Shown: positions 52,431 to 64,000 of the stretch, piece by piece
How the letters are laid out: the number at the start of each line of letters is the position of its first letter
Numbering within the stretch: the first letter of the stretch is position 1
Origin: Gibbula magus
Lineage: Eukaryota; Mollusca; Gastropoda; Trochida; Trochidae
Assembly (NCBI GenBank): GCA_936450465.1
Contig: OW388291.1
Coordinates: 39,210,873 to 39,274,872 of the forward strand
Direction of reading: 5' to 3'
DNA length: 64,000 bases
Program-made: the position numbers and the translations under genes
The notes under the pieces: generated by a model
Told to the model about the DNA's origin: nothing
The model's input: the letters and a program-made list of their open reading frames with translations, nothing else
Database searches by the model: none

Positions 52431-55300
52431 GATAACTTTTGTTCCATAATTTGTTTACTTATGCACCCAATGTATGTTTGAATACTAGAAAAACACATAC
52501 AAGGAGCATAGTTTTACCCTGATGTATGAAATTGTGTCTTATTCTTTACATGATATATTAATCAACACTATTTTGTTCTTGATCTTTGAAATTGTTTGTA
52601 GTTGCTTTTAGTTAAAGTCTACTTATAGTCGGGTATATAATGTACAGGTAATATAAATTCCTCTTTGAACCACAATGATAACTTTATATAAAAAAGAAGG
52701 TTTTTTTGTTTTCACCTAATTAAGTGCAAGCTGTTGTCAAGACACTGTAAGGAAGAAACACGATGGTTCATGTAAATGACAATCAACCGAAACGGGTCTA
52801 CGTTTTCACGAGCGTACATCTCTATGGAGAGCGAATATTACACTTGCATCTCTTGTTTGTTACTTTGATGTCCGACCAGATTAAGATTTAAAATCTAATA
52901 CAAAATATGCGTAGATACCTTTCCCGTGCTTTTATTATCTGTATTATGGAAATAACAATGATGTCACCGTTCAATGAAAACCAGCGACAACATTTTGAGG
53001 TCATATCGTGAAACAAAGAGACTGCAGCAGGAAGCACGTTTGATTGTGATGTTACATCGTCCACGATTTTTTCATACGGTCAATACGGACATTGTTATCA
53101 TTTTATTGTGTCGAAGACATAGAGATCCTTCCTTGTCAACCACGTTTATTGCAGACACAACTATGGATTATTGATAGCTAAAGGGGAAACTGGTTTGAAT
53201 GGAGTTGAGTGTTGATCAGAATATGATTACAAAGGAATCAATTGAATAATTGCTTGATATAGTCTCTTATTTTGGTTATATAAAAAGAAGTACAAATCAA
53301 TTAAATAAGACAGAAACGTCACAGTAAGAAGAAGTAACAGCAATTATTATGTTCTCTCCTCCGAACTGATATTTCAAAGTAAATGTTCATTCTCATGAAT
53401 AAATAAAATTAAGGGTGTGATTCATAGAAAATATTATAAGGTTAAACGTTCACTGTGTATCAGTTGATACGTTGTCAAGACAACATGATTTTAAAAAAAC
53501 ATGCAGTTAAAGGGAAGAGTTTCATTAATGCTGTACTTGTTTTTTATGAAAAAGCGTAAAATCGAATAAATGATGAAACAAATGCTTGTCTTTATACCCT
53601 TCCTTGCAGATCAACAATGATGTAATAAAACCTCGAACATAATAACCAACACTTGATTTTTATAACCGCATGGAACTGGCGACCCTTCAAAAGACATCTT
53701 AGAATATTTCTTATGCATACTTGGGTTTTGTATTGAAGACATTTGCTCCAATTCCAACTCTATATGCAGCTCCTACTTTGGCTTTTGGGTAAATCAGTTC
53801 GCAAGTCATTGTCATTTGCAAGTTCAGTCTCTGGGTATGAGCTGCGCGGTTTGAACTACGCAACTTGAAGATACATAAGTAAACCCTATAATCTCCGAGC
53901 AAGCCTTTTCATTAATTGTATTATTTTTTCATTACGAGACTCAAGTTGGGGGAGAGAGGTATACGTTTTAAGGCATTTTTAGTGTCGAAACATTACGCAC
54001 GTGGGTGACCAAGGAGATGTTTGGCCATCAGATGTTTGTATTATTAAAGAAACTGATAGGGCAGTCAAAAAATAATGTTAATAGTCAACACCTTGAATCA
54101 AAATAGTTGTAAAGTCGCCGTCGACTAAACTGTTGTATAACTAATCACAAAACTATCACGCAATAATTGAGTAGTACTACATGTAGTTTAAATACTGATT
54201 TATTTACTTGCCTTCTTCTTGTTGCAATCAAGCTGAATATTATATGTCTCCATTGTACCAAGGAGTTAAACCACCTACTAATTTGGGACCAACGGTTTGT
54301 GGTCATAAAAGTGAGTGGTCGATGTAAAATCAAAGCGTATACATGTATAATATAGATATAGTATTTAATTTGAAACCATAATGAACATGTGCCTACATGT
54401 ACATATATCCAAACCATTCGCAAACACCTCGTGATTTTACAAACAGAGATGACACAGTAACATGTTTTTGATTGAACGGACACACTTTCTTGTTTTGAAT
54501 GTCTTTTCATATCGGATATTTTATATGTTTTGAATAATGTGCTCTTAACAGTTGTGATGGTAATGTTAAATACTTTATTTCTATATTCAGGATATCCAAA
54601 ATGTTCCTTTTTTAGCAGTTTATGTTTGTTTGGACTGTAAATAAAATTAAACGTAAAATAATAACTAGTAATTACAATGAAGATGTTTTAGAGCACCTAT
54701 TATAAGAAATAAAACTCGTCCGCAGAAAATACGTTGAGTGAAAAGACTCTAGATCTTCAATTTGGACAACCGTTTTAAATCTAAAAAACTGTAAAATGTA
54801 TACCCAGCGCACAGCGATTTCCACCAATACACCGCAGAAGCAGTGAAGAAGCATTGTCTATAATCCAAGAACAAGCGATGTTTGTAAAGACGTTTTAAAG
54901 GCATGGGGATCGTGTTTCATCATACCAAAGGGGGAACTCTAAAGATGCAAGCTGATGTCCTCCTTCAGCCAATATAAAATGATATCAATATTAGATTCAA
55001 CTAAAAGGTGATTTACTATAAGCAAATGTCAATATCAGGTATCTGTCTGATAAATGATATATTTAAATTTTGCTAGTGACGGTAAAAGTTATAACTACAC
55101 AGAATTAGTTTACTGGTGCCAATTTTAAACACATTTTCTTGAACATGCTGGTATCATTAATGCAATCAAATAATATTTTATATATAAATTAGTAAACTCA
55201 AACATTAGGATAGAGAAAATGTAGATTTGCCACTAATACCTTTTTTTATTGAAAAGTTTACCATCAAGGCAGAAGGTTGTCGAATATTTTAGGATATATT
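52431..55300. other. Non-coding stretch
   Basis: No gene or repeat recognised. The 121-codon minus-strand frame at 54145-54510 has no family motif. Confidence 0.35.
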
Positions 55301-55570
55301 AAAAGACTCCTCTGGGGAGTTATATACAGAATGAAATAGGAACGAGATTTAGAATGTCCAATCAACGAAACTGAATGGAAACATATACAACACTTGCCTT
55401 TTGTGTCCAATCTAAGTTAAAACAAGCTAAAACAAAATGGTGAAAATGAGATGAAAATCAAAGATGAAAATAAATGTAGCTTCTGTGAGGAAGAAATATA
55501 CCATAAGTCCCCTTTATATGGAATAAAAAAAAGGAATGGCTTTTTTGCTAAGTGTAACATATTTGACATT
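55300..55570 (+). pseudogene. LINE C-terminal knuckle remnant
   Basis: In broken frames: a segment like NETEWKHIQHLPFVSN, then MKIKDENKCSFCEEEIYHKS, which has the CxxC and His of the C-terminal zinc knuckle. Several stops. Confidence 0.55.
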
Positions 55571-56016
55571 CGGTCTTAACTATGCATGCCAAGTGAGATG
55601 TTGTTAATTTGAATTAGTAATGATGATAATTTGGCATGTATCAACGTAGGAAGGCATATCAAACGAAGACAATATCAATTTAACATTTAACTTGTCATTT
55701 GATACTTTGAATACCAGTATTCCAACCTTCATTATTTACAAGCTTTAAGGCAAAGTCAATCAACTTCAAATCTCAAAGCAATTAAATATTGACAGTGAAC
55801 GCTATCACCATAGAAATTACAGTCTAACAGATCTTATATTTCAAATGAAATATGAATGCATTCAAAGATAAAAGTATGATTCATAGGAAATGTGGATTAC
55901 ATATACAGTACCTGTTGTCATGGAAACCGGGTTGAAATCTTATGCAAAGTGAAACATTACCTTTATTTTCTGTCTTGAATTGACACTACTGTCACACAAT
56001 GTATCATTAATGAACT

Positions 56017-56019
<3 letters not shown>

Positions 56020-56091
<72 letters not shown>
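56020..56091. repeat. (TA)n microsatellite
   Basis: About 36 TA units. Confidence 0.97.
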
Positions 56092-56094
<3 letters not shown>

Positions 56095-56601
56095 TACTGA
56101 TTTCGAGACGAAATAATGTTAAAGGTCATACAAAATCGATTAAGAAATAGATCAAAGTTTTTAAATGAGCAGCATGTTTCCCGTTCACAGCTGGTTCAAA
56201 GATTTGTCATATTAGACACGAGCTAAAATATGCAATCTATCTTTTTTGTTTATGAAATTATTTATTCATACGTTATGTCATAACAATATTTTATCGCACA
56301 ATATGTTACTTTATATGCGAAAGAAATAGACATGTAGCTTACTCTTTAATATGCAGGTTTCGAAAACGCCAAGAAACAATTTTCGAAATTCTATTTTATT
56401 AAATCTTGACTTTAAATATTGTCGACACCATAAAAGTCAGTTGTATTCAGTGACCTATCACGTTTTATGATTGAATAACAAAAAAGAGCGTATTATGAAA
56501 CAAATAACAAAATGCTTTGCCATTTCAGCCTCTAACATGCCCAATGGAGTAACGTAATAATAATGCGCATTGCATGCTCTGACATTAAACACCAGACACG
56601 T

Positions 56602-56698
56602 GTTCAAGATGGCTAGTACTAGCGAGAACCCGCTAGCGGTTCAATGGTAAAGCATGGGCAGCACGTGCAAGAACTCGCTAGTACTAGCGGTCTTGAAC
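56602..56698. repeat. 97-bp imperfect palindrome with nested palindromes
   Basis: Left arm GTTCAAGATGGCTAGTACTA (56602-) and right arm CTCGCTAGTACTAGCGGTCT then TGAAC (to 56698) are inverted. Each arm itself contains the palindrome CTAGTACTAG. CACGTG lies between them and another just outside. Confidence 0.6.
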
Positions 56699-58180
56699 AG
56701 GAGCTAGTCAACAAGTACAAGACATTCAGTAAGAATAATACTACTGATCGTTTGTTAATGTTCAACTTTAGATTATGTATAGGTTAATGTACATTGTACG
56801 AGTAACTCCCCATACATACAGGACATACAAATGTACACTCTAGTATTGGTTATTTATAAATAGTTGGAACAATTAAATATACAGTTCGAAACTTGATGAA
56901 GTCTGCAACTGTCCATTATTGAAAAATAATGAGAACAATAGGATGACGTCACAAGTGTCATTTACTATCATATCATAGCAAGTCCTTTCATGATATGGAT
57001 ATATTTTATTAGTTCCTGAAGTAATGAAACGTCAACACACATGTACACATATTGCAAATAATTTAGTTAGATATTTTATAATAGCATCGGACACATTGAA
57101 ACGTACACGTTACGCGCACTAACCAAACTGACACATTCTATTCAACGTCTACAATATTGACATTTAAAAGATGTCAGGTTACAATATCTGACAATCTGTA
57201 AATATTAATTCACATTTTCAAAGATGATATCAGCACTGCATACATTGTGTTCTAATTGTTTTGGGATATGTTATTAGTATATGCAATTAGTCCTTCCCGG
57301 TATTAACATCCATGCAATACAAACTTAACATAGCTTATTAAATTAACATTTATTTTTTTATACAAAATGATGAATATCAAGCGATTAATTGGTTGAACAT
57401 CAATTTATAAGTTATAAAAAAGATCTTTATATTTCAATGAGTGCTCATTTGATAACATTTTTCTTCTTTATGTGTTCGTGACTTATTAAATGTGCGCAGA
57501 AAGCATGCATTCATCAAAGAAATATATGGACTGTTCCCAATATCTTAAATGTCATACGAAATTGTGTTGGTATACACTTCGTTAAGGACATGTTTCATAA
57601 TTTACATTATTATCAATAAGTAAACCGGGTTCAAGATGCCTTAAAAAAACAAATTAAATTAGGTATTATTTTAGAATATTTACAGATGTTTGAATTCACT
57701 TATCATATTTCTCACATTGACATTTTTTTGTCAGATCGCATCTTTGCTTATACTACAAAAATTGTGTTTGATAAATGTTTGATCATGTGAAATAACCTAT
57801 TTGTCAAACCCTAGCAGCGATTATCAAAACATGTTTAAGAAATAATTTGTGATATGGTGATAAATATTCTTATTTTCCAAGTAAAACCTGCTCTTGCCCA
57901 TGTATGCACTTTATTTAAGCCTCTGTGTCATTTTACTTATAACCGGGATAGCTTTTCTGATTCACATGCATTATGCATTTTGTTGCTGGCTGCAAACGAC
58001 GAGACAGAACTATTACATTTTGCGGTAAACATCAATAAATATTAGGTATCCTTTTGAGTCGGCATTGTTGTGCCCAATCCCAACTGTCGTACTAAATATC
58101 AATACCCATATCTGCAATCAATGTATATCATTACACACGTTATTTGTCTGATGATATTGTTTATCTAGTCGATACCAGAG
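56699..58180. other. Non-coding stretch
   Basis: AT-rich. No gene, RNA or repeat recognised. Confidence 0.35.
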
Positions 58181-58184
58181 TACA

Positions 58185-58580
58185 CTCTTGTCCAAACGAA
58201 AGGATACCATATTACGCGCATTTGAAAAGAAAATACTCGAGAACACACCCACGTCAGTTAGCATAACAAAATACACTTATATACAAAGGGAATTAATCAT
58301 GCAAACCAGTGCGCACTTACAAAGGATATAACGCCGGAAAAGATGCATTCTGAAAGAACGTATAAGAGAATACACATTAAAAGAATTATACTAGAAATTA
58401 TCCATTCCAGAATTTGCCCATTTCCAAAAGAATTTATTTTTTAAAATATGTGTAAGATTGAACGTTTACAGAAACTGTGCATGTCTAAAGCAACGTATAC
58501 CAGAACCTAACAATAAAACACTCGTGTCCAGAAGAAAGTATACCAAAATGCGTGTATGTCCAAAAGAACTTGTTACTTAA
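58185..58580. repeat. Degenerate tandem array, about 40-60-bp units
   Basis: Themes GTCCAAAAGAA, ACGTATACCAGAA and AAAGTATACCAAAATGCGTG recur irregularly. Strongly diverged. Confidence 0.4.
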
Positions 58581-59741
58581 ACATATATTAAATATATTAA
58601 TTTAATTTCGATATTTCAATTAATTGAAAAGATTCGATTACCAAAATTACCGATGTCCACTATCAAGTAATCTAAATTAAATAATGAATAGCTTCAGTTT
58701 ATCGAAGAATAATTTAACAGTGCATTTAACAGAAAAAAAAAACTAAAAAGTGAATTGTAGAATATATGAGAGTCTCGGTTTACCAATTTAAAATATTCAA
58801 CATAATTCTTTTAGACATGTTTGATAAAAGCGGTTACTCGGTTCCTAGAAATAAGACCCGATCACAGATGTACCCGAGTGAAATAAAATATTTGAAAGGA
58901 AAATGACTGCAAGGAGAAAGACAAATCCAGAAACAGAATGGATCTTTGTAAGCAATGTTCAAAGAAACATTTTCCAATAAAGTTACTTTTTGATGAACGT
59001 ATACTACTTATATTACAACATTGCCAAAAAACTTGCTAAAAGTCTGAATTTAATCTTGTTTAATCACATTTACACACATTTAATTTGAGATTAATTATGG
59101 ATTAAACGTGAGATTTACTCACCATTAATCTGTTGTAAATTGCTATTTTAATCCGGAGTAAAGAGGAGCAGATACCACCTTTAATCCATATTTACTCCGG
59201 ATTAAATAGGATGTTTTCATGCAGTGTTGGGTTTGTGAACCAATAATGTGTCCTATAAATCATACAAGACACATCAGGCATACCAGCCATTCCAACAATT
59301 TCTGAAAACAATACGTTTCTGTATAAACTGTAAACCCTTCACAAAAATGCCATGACATTGGGTTGTATTACGGAGCATGGTACATGTAATGCGTGACTTT
59401 TCGTTTGTGGTAAGTACTTAAACCCTCACCAGAACGTGAGGAAATCGATGATGTAAGCTAAGTTTTCTATCGCTCTCTCGCCAAGAGGTGAAACTTAAAC
59501 ACCACATCAAGTTGATCGAAAACTAGACAAAAAGGAATATGAAAGTCTAACTGGTAGTAATTCGATTTTCCGAGTTTAAAGAAGGCATATAGGTACGAAT
59601 GTCAGGTATGAACAGTCTTGTTAAACCGATAAACTAAGTTAGGCGAGGCGAAAGCATGCCTAACTAGATTGTCAGGCAATATGATTGGCTATTAGGTAGA
59701 CTCTCTAACGTGTCTATCATGGTACTTGTGGACAGACTTAA

Positions 59742-60362
59742 CTGAACTGAACTTTATTCAAGAACTCAGGCTGCAAACAGCAGCATAAGAGGTACATAAA
59801 ACATATATACATTGATACAACATACAATATAATAGGTATGTACAGCTGGTACATATGATTATAAAAGCTATTTCTTGAACAAAGACATAATGGTTTTACA
59901 AAAATTTGAGAGTTTTCTTAATGTTCCTAGCTTATTAGAATTAAATAAAATATTCATTTTGTACATGTTTGGCCTATTGTAATAATATTTGTGAATATAG
60001 TTTTCTCTTTCTGATTGTAATGTAGGACAAACAAATAAATAATGAAATTCGTCCCAAAGATCGTTTAAATTACAAAGAGTACATTTTCTTTCATGAACTG
60101 GGATATTTTTCCATCTACCGGTCTCGATTGGCAGAAAGTGATTAGCTGTTCGAAATCTTAACAAGTTATTGTAATTAACAAAATGTAGGTATTGTTCAAA
60201 CTGGAGAGATGGATTTTTGAAGATATTGTATATACTTAGTAGTTGCTTTGGAAGAATTTTCAACGAAGCACAGGAAAGTGTGACCCCAAAGACGTGCTTT
60301 CCAAATAACAAGCAATTTATTTTTTGTCGTTTTAATACAATATTACAATATTCGAACAGCAT
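59742..60362 (-). pseudogene. LINE 3' end: intact 164-codon C-terminal frame plus tail
   Basis: The frame 59868-60362 is uninterrupted. It contains RFRTANHFLPIETGRW and the zinc knuckle C-x2-C-x9-H-x4-C (CTLC then HYLFVC), the usual C-terminus of CR1/L2/L1-like ORF2 proteins. After the stop comes a 3' UTR with AATAAA and the short tail GTTCAGTTCAGTTCAGTT (ending near 59742), as expected for a 3' end with a microsatellite tail. The 5' part is absent (truncated on insertion). It is the youngest-looking LINE copy in the window. Confidence 0.8.
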
Positions 60363-60723
60363 ATAGAAGACGTATATTACAGTGTGTATATCATTACTCT
60401 ACCGTCACTGTTAATCAACAGTTAACTAGTTCTGCGGTTACGTAATCCGGTGGTTCATCAAAAGTGTTCAGGTAATCCCCTTGACAAGCAATCACCACAC
60501 TGATGGGATCGGTAAACCCCAATGATAGTGTATAGACACGGGAGTTGAGTGTGTCAGTAGTTTGTGATTTTAATAAATTGTAATGTATAACTTTGTGCGT
60601 CAGGAGTTTGTGATTGTAATCAATTGAAATTTCTCATTTTGTGTGATAGTTATAAATCAAAGGGGATCAACTCTATCTTGTTTGGTTCATTTCAGTAGTC
60701 CGAACATTTCACTATCCGAATCC

Positions 60724-60743
60724 GGATTATCGAGGCCTGACTG
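60724..60743 (-). mobile_element. pogo/Tigger-like terminal inverted repeat
   Basis: The minus strand reads CAGTCAGGCCTCGATAATCC, then GGATTCGGATAGTGAAATG, close to the known pogo-type end (CAGT..CCTCG.TAATCCG). It is flanked by TA. A possible decayed partner end lies near 60419 (CAGTTAACTAG...GTAATCCGG), so a MITE of about 330 bp is possible. Confidence 0.45.
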
Positions 60744-60744
60744 T

Positions 60745-61542
60745 ATACAAATTAATAAATATGCATATGTTATGCATACTTCTGCAGAAAGTTTTAAGTT
60801 TGAAGTTTGATCACACACTTGCGTCTGAAATTGCTCTTATCACGTATTTTGTTTATTTCTAACCCAAGCGGGCAAAGATATGCCGGGTATTAAAGTTTTC
60901 ATAATGGTCATGGGAATTACAGTTTTTCTAAATATAACTTGCCTTTTGATTGGTTGACGGAACTACTGAACGCCCATTCATGAATTGTTAAGCTGTACTA
61001 TTTAAGCTAAATCACATAGATGAAAAATTTCAAGTCACACGTCAGTAAAACATATAAAGTAGAAAATTGTGTTTCTATGTTCTCTATGTTTCCGAGATTG
61101 CATTTACAGTACTAAAATTGCAAGGCGAAGCAGTGTGCAAGCGTGGTCGGCTTGCACTGCCGTGACGTACTGACTTTGTGATGTCTTTAACCATGACGTC
61201 ATTTGGTGACGTAATTACACTCCTATTTTGCATTCTAACAGAGCGATTGTCAGTTCATGTTTTAACTAATTTTCACTCATTCTGGGACATTGTAAACAAT
61301 GTAAACCAGTTGTTTTCTATGGCTGTAAACAATTTTGGGTATAAAAAATTCATCAGTTACTTTAGAATATTTCTAAAATAAAGAAGCCCAAGTTGCAAAC
61401 TATTTGGACGTGCGCATCTTGAAGGTGTGACGAGTTTTTGAATGGCGTATGAGTACAATTTGTATTTTACAGTCTAATCACAGATCGTGAAATCGCGTCT
61501 TTTTTTTCGATTGTCACGCATTAAAATGATTTTGGGTAAGAA
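60745..61542. other. Non-coding stretch
   Basis: No gene or repeat recognised. Confidence 0.35.
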
Positions 61543-61692
61543 AAAGAATAACCAACTCGGTGCTCGGAATTACGAACTATCTGTCCCTCGGGAATTATCA
61601 TGTCAAATTATGTCGCTAAAGCTCGGAGTTTATCATAATAATTACTTCGGGACAGATAATCCGTAATTCCTCGCAACTCGTTGATTATTCTT
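61543..61692. repeat. 150-bp foldback
   Basis: Left arm words AAGAATAACCAACTCGG, CTCGGAATTACGAACTATCT and GTCCCTCGG are inverted in the right arm (CCGGGACAGATAATCCGTAATT-like words, then TTGATTATTCTTA). Arms are about 55 bp. Confidence 0.7.
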
Positions 61693-61734
61693 ATAGTATC
61701 TTAGGGGTTGTAGCATAGCTACAACGACACCGAT

Positions 61735-61925
61735 AATACTGTAGAAGTGAGGTGAGGTGAGGTGAGGTCGGGTTTAACGCCGCTTTCAAGAGTATTTCAC
61801 TTATATCGCGGCTGCTAGTATTATGGCAGGGAGAAAGCCCGCAACGCCACGTGGCTATGCATTGCTGTGTAACCTGCGAGCATCGACTGGAACTAGCGAA
61901 CCATGGGGTAGAAGTGACCACTGAA
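61735..61925. repeat. GAGGT tract plus GGGTTTAACGCC dispersed repeat
   Basis: GAGGTGAGGTGAGGTGAGGT is followed by CGGGTTTAACGCCGCTTTCA, a word set also seen in diverged form near 5829. Family unknown. Confidence 0.35.
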
Positions 61926-61929
61926 TGAC

Positions 61930-62326
61930 ATTGTATAAATAACAAGAAGACATCATCAACGTTCCCATCCGGATTGTTCAGAAAACTCCAGAAAAAATAA
62001 TTGCACGTTTCCCATTTTCGAACTGTATAGCATCATTTCAAACGTTTTCTGAGAAAAACTGTGAGTCCCCTTTGTAAATACCATGAACAGAGTAAAACAA
62101 ATCGGAACAAATAACTCCAGAAAAAATAATCGCGCGCTTCTCATTTTAAACTCCATCAAGGTAGATGTATTGATGCCTTCAAGTCAAACACCAAATTTGG
62201 TTATCCTATCTTGAACGGTTTCTAAGAAAAGATGTCCCCGTTACCTCGGACGGACGGACGCAAAGACGGACTGAGTTCAAACCTACATTGTATACCCCCG
62301 TTTCACTTCGTGACGGGGGATACTAA
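61930..62326 (+). mobile_element. Dispersed family B, Helitron-like 3' end
   Basis: Two diverged 128-bp units (AACTCCAGAAAAAATAAT at 61984 and 62112), a GGACGGACGGACG tract (about 62249), a hairpin CCCCCGTTTCACTTCGTGAC then GGGGG (62295-62319) and ATACTAA, a CTRR-type end (CTAA at 62323-62326). No coding capacity. Confidence 0.6.
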
Positions 62327-62960
62327 AAATTAGTTCATATACCACAGTTAACCGTAACAGTTCTATCAACTCTTTGAAGTGACCAGAAGTCAAAATTTTG
62401 AAAACTCCAAGTTTTATTTTCTCAGTAAAATCTCCAATTAGTCATCAACAGCGTTGAATATTAGTCATGTATGTTCTTCTATACTCATTCACTGTTACTT
62501 AGTTCTGTAGAACAGGAACATTTTATTGCAAAATTAAGGAAAATGTCACTCTTTCCAAATTTGCACCACTAACCTGAAACTGAATACCGTAAGAAATGTA
62601 CCTTGTTTTTGTATCTCACATTATGATGACTTTTAAAATATCCTTCAACTGTCATTGCTTCCATTTTGAGTTCCAAAATTGAAAATGCCACAAGTAAATT
62701 GCCCTCTTTGCACGAAATGCTGTTATTCTCAGAGGTAATATATTATATGAAATGTCTATAATCATATATTGATATCTAGAATGTATGTAACATATGTATT
62801 TGTAGTAATTGTATATGAGCACTAGGCCTGACGTAAAAGAAACACCACATTGAATAGGTATTGTACACATGTACAAGGGAGATTCTTTGCGGTTCGAATT
62901 GATGCAAAACGAAATCCAAACTACAAGAGTTTTGCGCATAAGTAGGTGACCAAACACCTA

Positions 62961-63300
62961 AATAGTATGTTTTTGTTTAAACATCATTATTTATACTCAC
63001 CGTTGATAGTTAACAATATGCCCAATTATCCTAATCTGTCTAATCCCGACAATCTTTACACAGCTTAAAGACAGAGTTATCGCTCAAGTGAACTGCACTC
63101 ACCACTCACCGGCAGGTGGCCTACCTTATATGGTCATTGCTTCTTCTGATGGACAGACACGAAGCCGAACGCGACCGAGGGGAGGCCGGGAGGGAACTTA
63201 CGATTGTTAACTATCAACGGTGAGTATAAATAATGATGTTTAAACAAAAACATACTATTATTTAATATACTCTCCGTGATAGTTAACAATATGCCCGATT
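62961..63300 (-). repeat. Perfect 57-bp inverted repeat at the DIRS-like 3' end
   Basis: Arm 62961-63017 and arm 63203-63259 are exact inverse copies over 57 bp, 185 bp apart. A third, slightly changed part-copy (ATACTCTCCGTGATAGTTAA) follows at 63267-63300. It lies 3' of the tyrosine recombinase frame, where DIRS elements carry their inverted terminal and internal complementary repeats. Confidence 0.85.
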
Positions 63301-63566
63301 GCCACAGAGGTGGAGGGGAGCGAGAGGCCCCTAAGAGGGATAGCTCTGTCTTAACAAGAGTCAAGTTGGTGAGCCAATACAGCGTAACCAGCCTGAACCC
63401 CGATGGGGTTCATCTGTCAACCGGAGGGTTAAGCTTGACCCAACTCGTAACCGGAGGGACTCTCACCCGCGTGGTCACCAACTAAAGAAAAGACAACAAA
63501 AGCATCACTAAAATCATCGAGACTATGTTTATTGCATACTCTAGACTGGCCCAAGGAGCAGCCGAG

Positions 63567-64000
63567 TTAACGAGGGGGGGGTAGGCCTCTTCGGTACGAG
63601 GCCGACGGAACTCGTTGCTGGGCGTACACCTGTGCGCCCAACCGATGAATCCCCTCCATGTCCTCGTTGGATACGTCTCTAAGATAGTGATTGGCGAACA
63701 CCAGGCCCGACTTCCAGAAACAGCCGGCCATGATGTCCGCCACTGCCATGTTACTGTGAAGAGCCATCGTAGCCGAGATGGCTCTGATCTCGTGTGGATT
63801 GGCCTTCGCTGGCGGGTCGAGGCCCGCGGCCTTGTAGGCGTCCAACACTGCCGAGCGGAGATAGACGCTGAGTTGACGCTTGTCTAACTCCCGAACACTA
63901 GTCTGGGAGTGCGGAAGAAAAAGTTTCCTTCTCCCTTGACGTAGTGTCTTGGTCTTTTCGGTGTAGATCCGCAGGGCTCTCACCGGACAAAGGAGCCGAT
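63567..64000 (-). CDS. Tyrosine recombinase of a DIRS-like retrotransposon (partial)
   Basis: The frame is open from its stop at 63567 to the right window edge. Beyond the GTG at 63983 it continues as RLLCPVRALRIY, so the start is outside the window. Counting from that GTG, visible catalytic-domain features are H64-x-x-R67 (in HEIRAISAT), W90 in the His/Trp position and the nucleophile Tyr100 in ANHYLRD. The first catalytic Arg must lie upstream. Such integrases cut and join DNA through a Tyr-DNA bond and serve DIRS-type elements instead of a DDE integrase. GC-richer than its surroundings, with no stop or frameshift, so probably a young insertion. The inverted repeats at 62961-63300 support DIRS. 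A Crypton-like or domesticated recombinase is the alternative. Confidence 0.75.
   Translation of the reverse strand, partial: RLLCPVRALRIYTEKTKTLRQGRRKLFLPHSQTSVRELDKRQLSVYLRSAVLDAYKAAGLDPPAKANPHEIRAISATMALHSNMAVADIMAGCFWKSGLVFANHYLRDVSNEDMEGIHRLGAQVYAQQRVPSASYRRGLPPPR

Noticed and set aside
54145..54510. 121-codon minus-strand frame
   Set aside because: No family motif or domain pattern. Hydrophobic stretches reflect T-rich codons.

Overview
The window is eukaryotic, AT-rich, intron-rich and full of repeats. The style of its non-LTR retrotransposon remnants, the hairpin-ended dispersed repeats with internal tandem units, the DIRS-like tyrosine recombinase and the N-acylated globin all suggest a mollusc, most likely a bivalve. 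This taxonomic call is inference. Almost all short open frames are chance or repeat-derived. The real host coding content that I can support is globin.

Host genes. A three-exon globin gene lies on the minus strand (exons 46546-46754, 22261-22492 and 18136-18276). Splicing gives a 193-residue protein with an MGC N-terminus (predicted dual acylation, as in globin X), a CD1 Phe and both distal and proximal His. Its introns sit at the classic globin positions B12.2 and G7.0. Intron 1 is 24,053 bp and holds most of the window's minisatellites. A second globin is represented only by its last exon, on the plus strand at 11797-11976. The two genes are convergent, with about 6.2 kb between their stop codons.

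Layout. 1-3.4 kb: a TIR element made of GCGTATG-like words with LINE remnants in and beside it, then a 131-bp foldback. 4.66-5.71 kb: a Helitron-like dispersed repeat carrying six 145-bp units. 8.55-9.79 kb: a complete non-autonomous DNA transposon with 35-bp TIRs and 8-bp target duplications. 10-10.7 kb: a 96-bp direct repeat. 11.8-12.0 kb: terminal exon of globin 2. 12-18 kb: intergenic, with a double CRE and a degenerate tandem array. 18.1-46.8 kb: globin 1. 46.8-64 kb: LINE fragments (47.7, 51-52.4, 55.3 and 59.7-60.4 kb), small foldbacks, a pogo-like end, a second Helitron-like family (61.9-62.3 kb) and the 3' end of a DIRS-like element (62.96-64 kb).

The two globins are the only functional link between genes here. 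They are probably paralogues. Everything else is mobile DNA, tandem repeat or unassigned intergenic and intronic sequence. All repeat and family assignments were made by eye.
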